Shown piece after piece: positions 1 through 7,854 of a stretch of 64,000 nucleotides of DNA (position 1 is the stretch's first letter; each line of letters starts with the position of its first letter). The stretch is taken from contig JABCZF010000001.1 of NCBI GenBank assembly GCA_013289825.1, positions 371,911 to 435,910 of the forward strand, written 5' to 3'. Both the position numbers and the translations under genes were made by a program. This DNA comes from Acidobacteriota bacterium (lineage in GTDB: Bacteria; Acidobacteriota; Terriglobia; Acidiferrales; UBA7541). The notes under the pieces are model-generated. The model saw only the letters and a list, made by a program, of their open reading frames with translations. It did no database searches and had not been told where the DNA came from.

Positions 1-2
1 CG

Positions 3-740
3 TCCAATGCCAATTACAATTCCCTGCAACTAAGCCTGACGCAGCAAACAACCGTGGTGCCCGTCCTCGGCAATATGTACTACACGCTTGGTTACACTTG
101 GGCGCACAGCATCGACGGCGCTTCTGGTTTCCGCCAGGGCAACAGCACGGTTCCCTTTTTCACTCCTAACATTTTCCGCGCCTCGTCGGATTTCGATATC
201 CGCCAATACCTGACCTTCTCCGGCGGCTGGGATCTGCCGTTTAACCGCGGCCCCCAGAAGCTGGTAAAAGGTTGGAGCCTGTATCCCATCCTCACTTGGC
301 GTACGGGGTTCCCGTTCACGGCGACCAACGGCTTGGGCACTTCCAACACCGCCCCCGGGCCTTCCGGTGCCGGCGATGCGGGCCTGGTCAACGCAAATCT
401 TACGGCGCCCATCCAATATCTCAACCCCAAGACGAATGGCTTGCAGTTTTTCAGTCAGGCGTCTTTCAGCAACGTTGTGACTCAGGGATACGGCAGTGCG
501 CCACGCAATGTGCTGCGTGGTCCGGGCCGCACTAACTTGGACCTCTCGCTGGCAAAGACGACGCCACTCTATCACGAACGTGTCACCCTCGAGTTCCGCG
601 TTGATGCCTTCAACCTTCTCAACCACACGGAATTCCAAAACCTTGACAACAATGCCCAGGACATCGGATCGACTTTTGGACAGGTGATCAGCGCGTATTC
701 CGCACGCATCCTTCAATTGGGGGCTCACATCCGGTTCTAG
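3..740 (+). CDS. TonB-dependent receptor, C-terminal part (cut by window edge)
   Basis: The frame is open from the window edge, so only the last 245 residues of an outer-membrane beta-barrel receptor are visible. The sequence has the features of the C-terminal barrel of acidobacterial Oar-like TonB-dependent receptors: a Y-N-S-L-Q-L-S-L segment, a GYTWAHSID strand, a DIRQYLTFSGGWDLPF strand, and the terminal pattern LEFRVDAFNLLNHTEFQNL followed by a last strand ending in the aromatic residue F. These receptors normally start with a carboxypeptidase-regulatory-like domain and a plug, which lie outside the window. The substrate is unknown; relatives are thought to import oligosaccharides or other large nutrients. 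A strong hairpin follows the stop codon. Confidence 0.9.
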   Translation, partial: SNANYNSLQLSLTQQTTVVPVLGNMYYTLGYTWAHSIDGASGFRQGNSTVPFFTPNIFRASSDFDIRQYLTFSGGWDLPFNRGPQKLVKGWSLYPILTWRTGFPFTATNGLGTSNTAPGPSGAGDAGLVNANLTAPIQYLNPKTNGLQFFSQASFSNVVTQGYGSAPRNVLRGPGRTNLDLSLAKTTPLYHERVTLEFRVDAFNLLNHTEFQNLDNNAQDIGSTFGQVISAYSARILQLGAHIRF

Positions 741-773
741 CCGTACACTCCCATACTATTTTAGCAGTCCAGA

Positions 774-804
774 GCCGAGCCGGAACCTTGAGTCCGGGCT
801 CGGC
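774..804 (+). terminator. Hairpin after the TonB receptor gene
   Basis: GCCGAGCC-GGA pairs with TCC-G-GGCTCGGC across a short loop, 34 bases after the receptor stop codon. No T-tract follows, so it may be a weak intrinsic terminator or an mRNA 3' stabiliser. Confidence 0.5.
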
Positions 805-1313
805 CAACTTTCGATCTGCAACACAACGCTTAGCGGTGCGAGACCAGCTATACACACTCGTGCGGACCTAACTAAGGACCTTTGCCGGCGGTGGAACATC
901 CGCGCTCAGCATCGTGCCAACGCTGCTGAAATCTTGGTTCAAACCGGCAGCCACCACAACCTCACTCGCTTACGATCCTTTCAACGCGATAATGTCGAGA
1001 GGGACTCTCCGCTTTGCGTATCCCGAACCAATCCACGCTTACCGCAATTGAAGAATTACGACTCATTACACACAGCACGGGTTTGCAGGTTATTTGGCTG
1101 GAGGAGGAAGCTGAGCTGTTGATTTGTGCTCACTCGACGGACCATGTGGAATTCGTGAGAAGTAGAATCCTCACTAGAGCGCAAAGGACGAGTCTATTCA
1201 ATTCTTGAATCGCCTGCGTAAACCCTGATTCAGCATTCGCGGCTCCAGATTCTCATATCCAGGTCCTGATTCTGTCGAGTGTGTAAACTTGCGTAGAAGC
1301 TGTTCACAACATC
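805..1313. other. Intergenic, nothing recognised
   Basis: About 500 bases between the receptor and the cupredoxin gene. Only short open frames without good ribosome sites or family resemblance were found on either strand. Confidence 0.5.
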
Positions 1314-1750
1314 CTACTGATCGACAACGAGCTGGCCTTTCATGCCTCGATGTCCAAGCCCACAGGTATGGCAGCACTTGAACGAGTACGTACCGGGAGT
1401 TTGCGCCAGAAACTCAACCGTCGTTGTTTCGCCCTTCTTGAGTTGCCAGCACTCTTGTGGAGAAGTGAATACCAACCCCACGGAACCATTCGATGCGGTG
1501 CCGTCGGGAACCGTCAAAATCGAAAAACCGTGGTCATGGGGTCGGTCGCGGTGATCTTGAGCTGAATTTTCGCTCCGCTCTTCACAGGAATAGGCGCGGG
1601 CGAATACTCGTACTTCTTGGCTGTGACTTCTATGACTTGAACGCTGTCATTGAGTGCCAGCACCGGACTCGGATGCGGAAAAAATATCGCAGGCCACAAC
1701 TCAATCGCGGCCATGGCGGGCAACAGAGTACGCGACATAAGCTTCTTCAT
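1314..1750 (-). pseudogene. Exported cupredoxin with CuA-type motif, frameshifted
   Basis: Two minus-strand frames together encode a small exported copper protein. The first begins at ATG 1750 (AGGAGG five bases upstream) with MKK and a hydrophobic signal peptide, then a beta-strand region ending ITATDPM. The second carries the rest of the cupredoxin fold and the ligand motif C-C-H-T-C-G-L-G-H-R-G-M, which fits the CuA pattern C-x3-C-x3-H-x2-M of cytochrome oxidase subunit II and nitrous oxide reductase. Adding one base to the G4 run at 1538-1541 joins them as ITATDPHDHGFSILTVPDG, giving the HDHGF stretch expected before the C-terminal loop. Either the gene is broken or the base was lost in sequencing. 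It lies behind the metallophosphoesterase and next to a second cupredoxin fragment. Confidence 0.75.
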
Positions 1751-1797
1751 GGAACCTCCTGATTGCTCCAAAATATGCGGACATTGCTCGACAACGT

Positions 1798-2052
1798 TTA
1801 GGTTCCTGCTTTGCTAAAGGTGAAGGAAAACTTTTCGTCCGTGTCCAGCACCTTGGACTTGAGCGTCTTTGAATCATCCGTGCTGACGACCGAATTCGGA
1901 ATATCGTCCTTATTGATCCGCGTCACCGTAGTTTCGACCGGCACGGTCAGAGCGGCGGGCCAAACGTGAAGTTGTCAATCTTGACTTCCGTCGTCTCAAG
2001 CTTCTGCTGCGCGCTTGCGACGACTTCTCATTTTTCTGTCGATTTGGCTTTC
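1798..2052 (-). pseudogene. Plastocyanin/amicyanin-like cupredoxin remnant
   Basis: Translating the minus strand just after the metallophosphoesterase gives KLETTEVKIDNFTFGPP, a stop, then in the next frame LTVPVETTVTRINKDDIPNS and, further on, VLDTDEKFSFTFSKAGT followed by TAA. This matches the N-terminal two thirds of a plastocyanin-like protein, but one base is missing at FGPP/LTVP, an early in-frame stop precedes EVVAS, the first His ligand position reads N (DDIPNS instead of DDIPHS) and the gene ends before the C-terminal Cys-His-Met ligand loop. All copper ligands are therefore lost. It is a decayed member of what was probably a metallophosphoesterase-cupredoxin operon. Confidence 0.7.
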
Positions 2053-2071
2053 TGATCGGGCTAGTTCTCGC

Positions 2072-3040
2072 TTATGCCAGCGTGGAATCCACCACGGCCA
2101 GCGCGTGTTGGCCTTGTACGTAGTTCACATTCGCAATGCCCAGGACGCTCTTGAGCTGGTCCGCCGGCACTTTCATCGGACCTGGCGAATCGGCCTTGCC
2201 CGGTTGTGGCTGCGGGAATGCCGTGGACGCCGCGGTATGAAAGGTCACGTTTCCTTCGACTTTCTGCATCGTCTGGTGGATATGCCCATTCAGCACCGTC
2301 ACCGATCCGAACTTCTTGAGATATGCCAGTGCCTGCGCGCTATCTTCCGTGCCCCAGCCCCACTCCGGATAAACGGACCACAGTGGAATGTGCGCGAACA
2401 CTACGATCGGCGTGCTCTTCTTCAAGTGCTTCACATCATCTTCCATCCATTCGAGCTGCTCGTGCCCCAGCGTTCCGAGGCCACCGGCCTTCAAATTCAT
2501 CACATTGACCAGCCCGATGAAGTGCACACCCTTCTTGTCGAAGCTGTACCATCCGCCGCCCTTGCTGCCTTTCCCGTAACGCTCCAGGAACTGCTTCCCG
2601 TCGTCGTTCAGTACGTCGTGTTCACCGGGCACGTAAAAGACATCCTTGGGTGTCGCGCTCTTCAATATTTGGTCCACGGTATCAAACTCTTCGGGCTTCG
2701 AGAGGTGACTGATGTCGCCCGTGTGCAGCATCAATTCTGGTGCGCGCGAAAGGGCGTTGATCTTGTCCACTGCTGCTTTCAGGGTGCCTGCGACGTCCGG
2801 ATTCGCCGGCTTGTTGAATCCCATGTGGCTGTCGCTGATCTGCACGAAGCTCAGCTCACCCATCATGTCCGAAGTGCTAATCTCTGAAATTCGGCTCAAA
2901 CTGTACGAGTTCAGCGCGCCGCCTTTCATCACACAAAAGACGCCCGTTCCCGCCCACGCCATGCACTTCAGAAAGCCTCGCCGGTCAATTCCGTCGTGGT
3001 TGTGGTCGTGCAGGAGTTGATCTTTTTTCTTCCCGGACAT
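2072..3040 (-). CDS. Tat-exported metallophosphoesterase
   Basis: A 322-residue calcineurin-like phosphoesterase. The N-terminus has a twin-arginine signal (DRRGFLK followed by a hydrophobic stretch around residues 20-40), so it should act in the periplasm. Metal-binding motifs are present in order: ISDSH (D-x-H), TGDIS (GD), GEHD in the place of the usual GNHD, an FAH motif, and GHIHQ (G-H-x-H). The substrate cannot be read from sequence. The start is ATG 3040 with GGAGGG upstream. It is divergent from the ECF sigma/anti-sigma pair and was probably followed by two cupredoxin genes, now both damaged, which suggests a metal- or redox-responsive envelope function. Confidence 0.88.
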   Translation of the reverse strand: MSGKKKDQLLHDHNHDGIDRRGFLKCMAWAGTGVFCVMKGGALNSYSLSRISEISTSDMMGELSFVQISDSHMGFNKPANPDVAGTLKAAVDKINALSRAPELMLHTGDISHLSKPEEFDTVDQILKSATPKDVFYVPGEHDVLNDDGKQFLERYGKGSKGGGWYSFDKKGVHFIGLVNVMNLKAGGLGTLGHEQLEWMEDDVKHLKKSTPIVVFAHIPLWSVYPEWGWGTEDSAQALAYLKKFGSVTVLNGHIHQTMQKVEGNVTFHTAASTAFPQPQPGKADSPGPMKVPADQLKSVLGIANVNYVQGQHALAVVDSTLA

Positions 3041-3303
3041 CCTAGCCCTCCATACCTATTTTTTTTGTCCCGTCTCTAAGCCCTGCAGGTGCCGTTGGGA
3101 CTGGCGGCGCTGGAAGGTTTGGGGGGTTGCCCGCGCCGCCATGGAACGTGCTTGCAACCATCCAGACCGAGGCAGCGCCTCTCTTATTCCAAATTCTCGG
3201 CGTTCATGTCTCTCTTTGTATGTACGTCAAAACGGAGCCTCGTCGAGAATAAAATCGCCGGTTCTCTGGTTCTTACGCATGAAGCATTGGTCAGGGGAAG
3301 TCT

Positions 3304-3834
3304 TTGAACGATTTTGATGCCGAAGACCGACGGCGCTTCGAACAGCTTGTGCTGCCCCATGTCGATGCCGCCTTCAATCTCGCGCGTTGGCTGTTGCGGA
3401 GCCGCGCAGATGCCGAAGATGTCGCTCAGGAAGCCTTACTTCGCTCGTACCGTTTCTTCCGCGGCTTTCATGGTGGAGACGCGCGCGCATGGCTGCTGCA
3501 GATCGTGCGCAATACTTGCTACACATGGCTGGAGAAGAATCGCCCCCTGGAACTAAGCATGGAATTCGACGAAGAGTTACACCTGCAGACGCACGCCACA
3601 CCTGAAACGCTCGCTATTGCCGGTGATGATCGCAAGCGCCTGACCCTGGCCCTCGAGACGCTGCCGCCGCGCTTCCGCGAAATCCTTGTCCTTCGAGAGC
3701 TCGAAGGTTGTTCCTACAAGGAGATCGCTGCAATCACGGCGATCCCCATTGGCACAGTTATGTCCTCGCTCTCCCGTGCGCGCCGCCAGTTGCATTCCGC
3801 GCTGGTAAATCCTCCTCAAGGAGCACGTCCGTGA
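3304..3834 (+). CDS. ECF-type RNA polymerase sigma factor
   Basis: A 176-residue extracytoplasmic-function sigma-70 factor. Region 2 is visible at residues 10-75 (AFNLARWLLRSRADAEDVAQEALLR and the RAWLLQIVRN helix) and region 4 at residues 110-165 (LPPRFREILVLRELEGCSYKEIA, then IPIGTVMSSLSRARRQL, the DNA-recognition helix). The likely start is TTG 3304 with AGGGGAAG just upstream; no ATG lies near. The stop overlaps the GTG start of the anti-sigma gene by four bases (GTGA), so the two are translationally coupled. Targets are unknown, but the divergent metallophosphoesterase is an obvious candidate. Confidence 0.92.
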   Translation: MNDFDAEDRRRFEQLVLPHVDAAFNLARWLLRSRADAEDVAQEALLRSYRFFRGFHGGDARAWLLQIVRNTCYTWLEKNRPLELSMEFDEELHLQTHATPETLAIAGDDRKRLTLALETLPPRFREILVLRELEGCSYKEIAAITAIPIGTVMSSLSRARRQLHSALVNPPQGARP

Positions 3835-4580
3835 GATGTGACTTTACCAACTCTCTGCTTCAGGGCTATTTCGACGGTGAGCTTAGTGGCCGTAGAGCTG
3901 CCGAATTGGAGCGTCACCTCCGACGTTGCGTCCACTGTGCCACCGAACTTGTGGATCTGGATTTGCTGCGCGATAGATTGCAACTGGCTCAACTCTATGA
4001 GCCTGCGACTGCCTCGGTGCGGCGGAGAATTAGTGCGCGCCTCCACGCAATCGCGCCCACGACTGCTGCGTCGCGACCTCTCCTTTGGCACTGGCTGGCA
4101 GCCGCGGCCGCACTACTTTTCGTGGCGGTCTTACTGTGGAGAGTGGGGTATGGGCCTCGCGGTGACGACTATCAACCCGAACTTGCCGAGGAAGTTGTCG
4201 ATGCGCATGTGCAGTCGCTGCAGCTAGGTCGCTTGACTGCCATCAATTCGACTGATGAACAGGCCGTGAAGGGATGGTTCACGGGCAAACTCACATTTGT
4301 GTTTCCCGTTCGTGATTTCGCGAACGACGGATTCGCATTGCAGGGTGGGCGCCTTGACGTTGTGGAAGGCCGTTCCGTCGCCGCGCTCGTCTATGCGCGC
4401 CCCGAACATCAGATTGACGTATTCATCTGGCCCACACGCGAACAGGACACCTCTCCGCGCGTAGGTTCGCGGCAAGGCAATCAATGGATTGACTGGCGAA
4501 AAGGAAGAATAGAATTCTGCGCGGTCTCCGACGCGCCCACGTCCGACCTTCAACAACTCCAGCGGCTTCTTACGAAGTAA
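3831..4580 (+). CDS. Membrane anti-sigma factor with zinc-finger motif
   Basis: About 249 residues from GTG 3831, chosen because it overlaps the sigma-factor stop and has AAGGAGC upstream; the frame is open further upstream but that part would lie inside the sigma gene. The N-terminal domain has the anti-sigma zinc motif H-x3-C-x2-C (HLRRCVHC), which binds the ECF factor. One membrane helix follows near residues 85-105 (WHWLAAAAALLFVAVLLW), and the remainder is a periplasmic sensor part with no recognised domain. It would hold the sigma factor at the membrane until an envelope signal is received. Confidence 0.85.
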   Translation: MRCDFTNSLLQGYFDGELSGRRAAELERHLRRCVHCATELVDLDLLRDRLQLAQLYEPATASVRRRISARLHAIAPTTAASRPLLWHWLAAAAALLFVAVLLWRVGYGPRGDDYQPELAEEVVDAHVQSLQLGRLTAINSTDEQAVKGWFTGKLTFVFPVRDFANDGFALQGGRLDVVEGRSVAALVYARPEHQIDVFIWPTREQDTSPRVGSRQGNQWIDWRKGRIEFCAVSDAPTSDLQQLQRLLTK

Positions 4581-4588
4581 TCAGACAA

Positions 4589-5065
4589 ATGAATATGTCA
4601 AGGGGTACTCGTATGGATGGGGCTGCTCGAAGGAGGCTTAAGAATTGGATAATCAACATCGAGAGCAGCGAGGATCGACACAAGCAGATCATACAATCGA
4701 CGGTCGCTAAACGCGCATATCAGTTTTTTGAGAAACGTGGATGCAAGCACGGCTGCGACCTCCATGACTGGATGTCTGCAGAGAAGGAGCTCCTGCGCGA
4801 CGACTTTGACGGAAATACTTCCGAGTTTCACTTCCTTCTTGAGTGGCCGCGAGATCCGGACCTGACTACGATCCTGAGCTTGACGACACGCAGCCTGGTG
4901 GTCTTTCGGAGCGATGCACGACTTGGAAGCCAGGCGGACAATCTTCGACATGTACTATCTGTCCATATTTTGCCAGAAAAAATTGATCCCACTAAGGCAG
5001 ACGTGAAGGCTGTGGACGGGCTGTTGCACGTCTACTTGCCAAAGAAGAACAACAAGCGCTTGTAG
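4589..5065 (+). CDS. DUF2934 protein with Hsp20-like C-terminus
   Basis: A 158-residue protein nine bases after the anti-sigma gene and possibly in the same transcript. Residues 40-70 (KRAYQFFEKRG, then HDWMSAEKEL) match the short DUF2934 motif common in Acidobacteria, Nitrospirae and Deltaproteobacteria. The C-terminal half ends VKAVDGLLHVYLPKK, which resembles the last strand and tail of small heat-shock (alpha-crystallin) domains. In other genomes DUF2934 is often joined to Hsp20-like parts; a stress role is plausible but not shown. Several ATG codons near the start (4589, 4595, 4610) leave the exact first residue uncertain. Confidence 0.7.
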   Translation: MNMSRGTRMDGAARRRLKNWIINIESSEDRHKQIIQSTVAKRAYQFFEKRGCKHGCDLHDWMSAEKELLRDDFDGNTSEFHFLLEWPRDPDLTTILSLTTRSLVVFRSDARLGSQADNLRHVLSVHILPEKIDPTKADVKAVDGLLHVYLPKKNNKRL

Positions 5066-5096
5066 CAATAAAACGGAGGAATACAAGTGTGAGCAT

Positions 5097-5384
5097 CAGA
5101 GGCGAATTTCGAAGAACATCTTGAGCGCGCGGCTCGAGTACGGGTTGACCCCGATGGGGAAGGACCTGGCGACCCTCATGACGCCCCTGCAGCAGTGGGG
5201 TGATCGCTGGATCTACGGCGAAGGACACGAGCCAATGCTAATCCTAGACCGGCGTTCCGGACGGCGCATCCCGCGGTTGCGCATCTTTGACGACGACAGC
5301 CGTCTGATCACCGGGCGCGATATGGCGCTTGCGCCAGGGCCGGGGGCCAGCAGACGAACGCGCGCCCGCTACGGTGCGCCTTGA
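5097..5384 (+). pseudogene. HxlR-family regulator remnant with internal deletion
   Basis: The frame reads RRISKNILSARL and then directly EYGLTPMGKDLATLMTPLQQ, followed by WGDRW and a tail resembling the C-terminus of HxlR-type winged-helix regulators (RRIPRLRIFDDDS, DMALAPGPG). In intact members about 20 residues (the end of the recognition helix and the wing) separate ISKNVLSARL from EYRLTPKG. Here they are missing, as is the N-terminal half including the usual cysteine. A TTG codon at 5121 could start an 87-residue peptide, but it could not form the DNA-binding fold. Confidence 0.65.
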
Positions 5385-5548
5385 GTCAGGGGAGACAACG
5401 GCCATTGAGCGCAGACGGAATCCTGACGCAACCTACAACCACGCGAGCGGACCGACAACAAGCCCTCTATAGACCTGCATTGACGACAGCGCGAAGGGTT
5501 CAGCTGTCGACCGTTTCCTTTACTCAGCTATGGCCGGACCGCCAGGAC

Positions 5549-5992
5549 CTATTCGGAGATGATGCGGTCGGCCCATTCGACCAGTGAAACGAAAATGGCA
5601 GGATTGCCGAACTTTGCGTTCCAATTCGCTAGATCGATTTCCGAGACCCCACGGGCCCGGGAGCAAGCTCCTCAAGCAAAGACAGGAATGTGTTTGGCGA
5701 CGACCTTCTCGCGCAACTCGCTGAGCGGCGGCCAACCAATGGGGATCACCGCGTCCGAGGTAGCTTTGCGCATAAGATAGTTCGCGTCAGCAGTCAGGAA
5801 TATCTGAACTTCGTGGCCAGCGTCCGCCAACGCCAGTGCATGCGCGAACACGAACGACGCTCTGGTTGGGTCGTCGGTCCCCCACGAACTTCTCATCAAG
5901 ATCCTCAAAGTCTTTTTCGATTCCTGCGCCTTCGTTCCTAGTGCCAAAAATGGGAGACCCAGCAACTGCGACAAGAATCTGCGTCTGGCCAT
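5549..5992 (-). CDS. DsrE-family protein with in-frame UGA: candidate selenoprotein
   Basis: The gene starts at ATG 5992 (AGGAGA upstream) with a twin-arginine-like signal (MARRRFLSQLLGLPFLAL), followed by a complete DsrE/DsrF-like fold (KTLRILMRSSW, ASFVFAHALALADAGHEVQIF). At 5672-5674 a TGA follows HIPVFA, yet the same frame continues without gaps as GACSRARGVSEIDL, then FGNPAIFVSLVEWADRIISE and TAG at 5549. This is exactly the conserved C-terminal half of the family. Relatives have C-G-x-C here, so the UGA replaces the first cysteine, which corresponds to the persulfide-carrying cysteine of DsrE/TusD. Read through, the product is about 146 residues, normal for the family. Two explanations remain: selenocysteine insertion, or a recent nonsense mutation (TGC or TGT to TGA). 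Confidence 0.7.
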
Positions 5993-6390
5993 GCTGTTTT
6001 CTCCTGAGTTGGGATGCGCTCTAGCGGAAGATTCCCGAGACAATACTCCGTTCTTCTAGCAGTGTCAAAGGTCACATTACGCGAATCATCGCCGCTTCTG
6101 TGGCGCGTCATTGCGAAGATGCCCGGCAATGTCGCCAGGTAACCAGAAAGAGAAATCGGCCGAAAACGGTCAAAAGTAAATTCCGAAGCAAGCTTTGTCG
6201 TGTTGTCCGAGATTGTATTCGAATCAAAACACCAGTTTGCTCTCTTGGAATATCTAGTTGCATGTGGAGAGCATGCCTGCATGGAGCAACTCTGGTAATG
6301 GAAAAGGGCGATGGCAAGTGCACAGCAAGCTCAAGGCGCCCGTGCGCAAAGCGGTATGGCGGAATGGGTGGGCGAAGGACATTATGAGGC
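5993..6390. other. Intergenic, nothing recognised
   Basis: Roughly 400 bases upstream of the DsrE-family gene, AT-richer than the flanks. No family-like open frame was found; it presumably holds the DsrE promoter. Confidence 0.4.
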
Positions 6391-6412
6391 GGCCCGCCTC
6401 AGAAGGCGGGCC
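6391..6412. repeat. Perfect GC-rich palindrome (possible interspersed element or terminator)
   Basis: GGCCCGCC-TCAGAA-GGCGGGCC forms an eight-pair hairpin about 90 bases past the stop of the ScyD-like gene. No T-run follows on the minus strand, so it may be a REP-like palindrome rather than a classical terminator. Confidence 0.5.
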
Positions 6413-6499
6413 CTACAAAGGCAGGAAGAGAGGCGGGGGCACGGCCGGCGATAGCTGTGCCCCGGGACGATGAGGGCGGAGGGGCAGAGATGCAGAAGA

Positions 6500-7606
6500 T
6501 CAGTCTTCCGGACAGTCGTGAAGAGTGATCTTGAGAATCTGGCCGGAGCCGTTAGGTGGATAGCCGAAGCCGTAGTTGGAGACGTAGAGATTGCCGTCGG
6601 GGCCGAGGGTGATGCCGGTCGGAAGATTGAGTCCGGCGGCAATTTCAGTGACCTTGCCGTCTTCGCTGATGCGTAGAACCTTTGCAAAGCCGGGCATGGG
6701 TCCAGGCGCGCCGACGGTATTTTCCAGAACATAAAGATTATCTTCGTCGTCGAAGACGAGACCAAGGATGGTGTTGAGCCCCGTGGCGAACGTGGAGATG
6801 TGTCCGGACGGCGAGATTTTCAGGATTTTGGAAGCGCCGGGCACGATGGGGAAGGTGTCGAGATTGCCGACGAAGAAATTGCCGTCGTGATAGGCGAGGG
6901 CGGTGGGGACGATGTGGCCCTGGCTGGCGGAAATGTCGACGACACGGTGAATATCGCCGTCGGTGGAGATGGAATCGAGTTCGCCGTGATTAGGCTCGAC
7001 GGCGTAGAGCAAACCGCGAGCGGAAACCATGCTGTACCAGGTTCCGTCGGGCTCGAAATCACCGGGGTTAGGATTCGCGACGAGATGGGTCATCTGGAAA
7101 TGGCTGAGATTGGCGATCTCCTTCCAGGTGCCATTGGATTTGATGCGAAGAACGCCGTTACTTGTGCCGAGGAGGCCGTGAGAGCAACCGGCACCGGCGA
7201 GGAGCGCGTAGAGTTGTCCACGGAAGAAAGCGACATCGGCGACGCCGCTGGTCAGATTGCCAAAGGCCGGGCTGGTCTGGCTGGAGGGAAGATCCTCGGC
7301 GACGGTGGAGACGTTACCGCGGGCGTCCACTCTGGAAATGCGGGCGGTGAAGCCGCCGGTGTACGGGCCGGGGCCATCGGGGAGTCCGGCGGCCTGGGGG
7401 CATTTGCCGACGGTGGAGAGAGTGCCGCCGGCGCCACCTTCGGCGACGTAGAGATAGCCGTCGGGGCCGAACTTGAGGCCGCGGGGATTGTTGAAGCCCG
7501 AGGCGAAGACGGAGACATTGGCGGACTGCGCGCCGGCCAGAGTGGCGAAGCTCAGAGCCAAGACCGAAAGTGCGGCGAATCTTTTCCATGCATGGGAGCG
7601 AAACAT
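6500..7606 (-). CDS. ScyD/ScyE-like secreted beta-propeller protein
   Basis: A 368-residue exported protein. ATG 7606 is preferred over upstream in-frame starts because AGGAGG lies just before it and a signal peptide follows at once (FRSHAWKRFAALSVLALSFATLAGA). The mature part has NHL/SMP-30-like propeller repeats: FNNPRGLKFGPDGYLYVAEGG, VLRIKSNG, ALAYHDGNFFVGNL, LVFDDEDNLYVLE and LPTGITLGPDGNLYVSNYGFG. The order and the closing GQILKI strand match the ScyD/ScyE family, named from cyanobacterial scytonemin clusters but widespread in other bacteria with no defined function. It stands alone and is divergent from the CadC/TolB-like gene. Confidence 0.82.
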   Translation of the reverse strand: MFRSHAWKRFAALSVLALSFATLAGAQSANVSVFASGFNNPRGLKFGPDGYLYVAEGGAGGTLSTVGKCPQAAGLPDGPGPYTGGFTARISRVDARGNVSTVAEDLPSSQTSPAFGNLTSGVADVAFFRGQLYALLAGAGCSHGLLGTSNGVLRIKSNGTWKEIANLSHFQMTHLVANPNPGDFEPDGTWYSMVSARGLLYAVEPNHGELDSISTDGDIHRVVDISASQGHIVPTALAYHDGNFFVGNLDTFPIVPGASKILKISPSGHISTFATGLNTILGLVFDDEDNLYVLENTVGAPGPMPGFAKVLRISEDGKVTEIAAGLNLPTGITLGPDGNLYVSNYGFGYPPNGSGQILKITLHDCPED

Positions 7607-7854
7607 GACGATCCTCCTGAAGATCGCAAAAGTGTAGAGCAGCGACGGTGAAGTGTTTCGCACGGAAAAGGAAGAAGGACAAGGCAAAGCAGGTCACAGG
7701 TAGAACATTTGCAGGTCACAGGCTAGAGGGAAGAAAGGGTGGGGGTTAAGCGTAAAAGTTACTTAGACTCGGAGCTAAGAGGCAAGGTGCTTGACCGGGG
7801 GGTCCATCCCCACTACACTGCCGCAGCTTCGTCTTGAGTCCCCAGGAAGTGATC

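Noticed and set aside
2015..2887. 290-codon plus-strand frame opposite the metallophosphoesterase
   Set aside because: Antisense shadow of a gene with all catalytic motifs.
6800..7651. 283-codon plus-strand frame opposite the ScyD-like gene
   Set aside because: Low-complexity antisense frame; the minus-strand propeller gene explains the region.
7834..7854. TTG at 7834 as start of the CadC/TolB protein
   Set aside because: The ATG at 7855 has AGGAAGTG upstream and directly precedes the conserved winged-helix domain.
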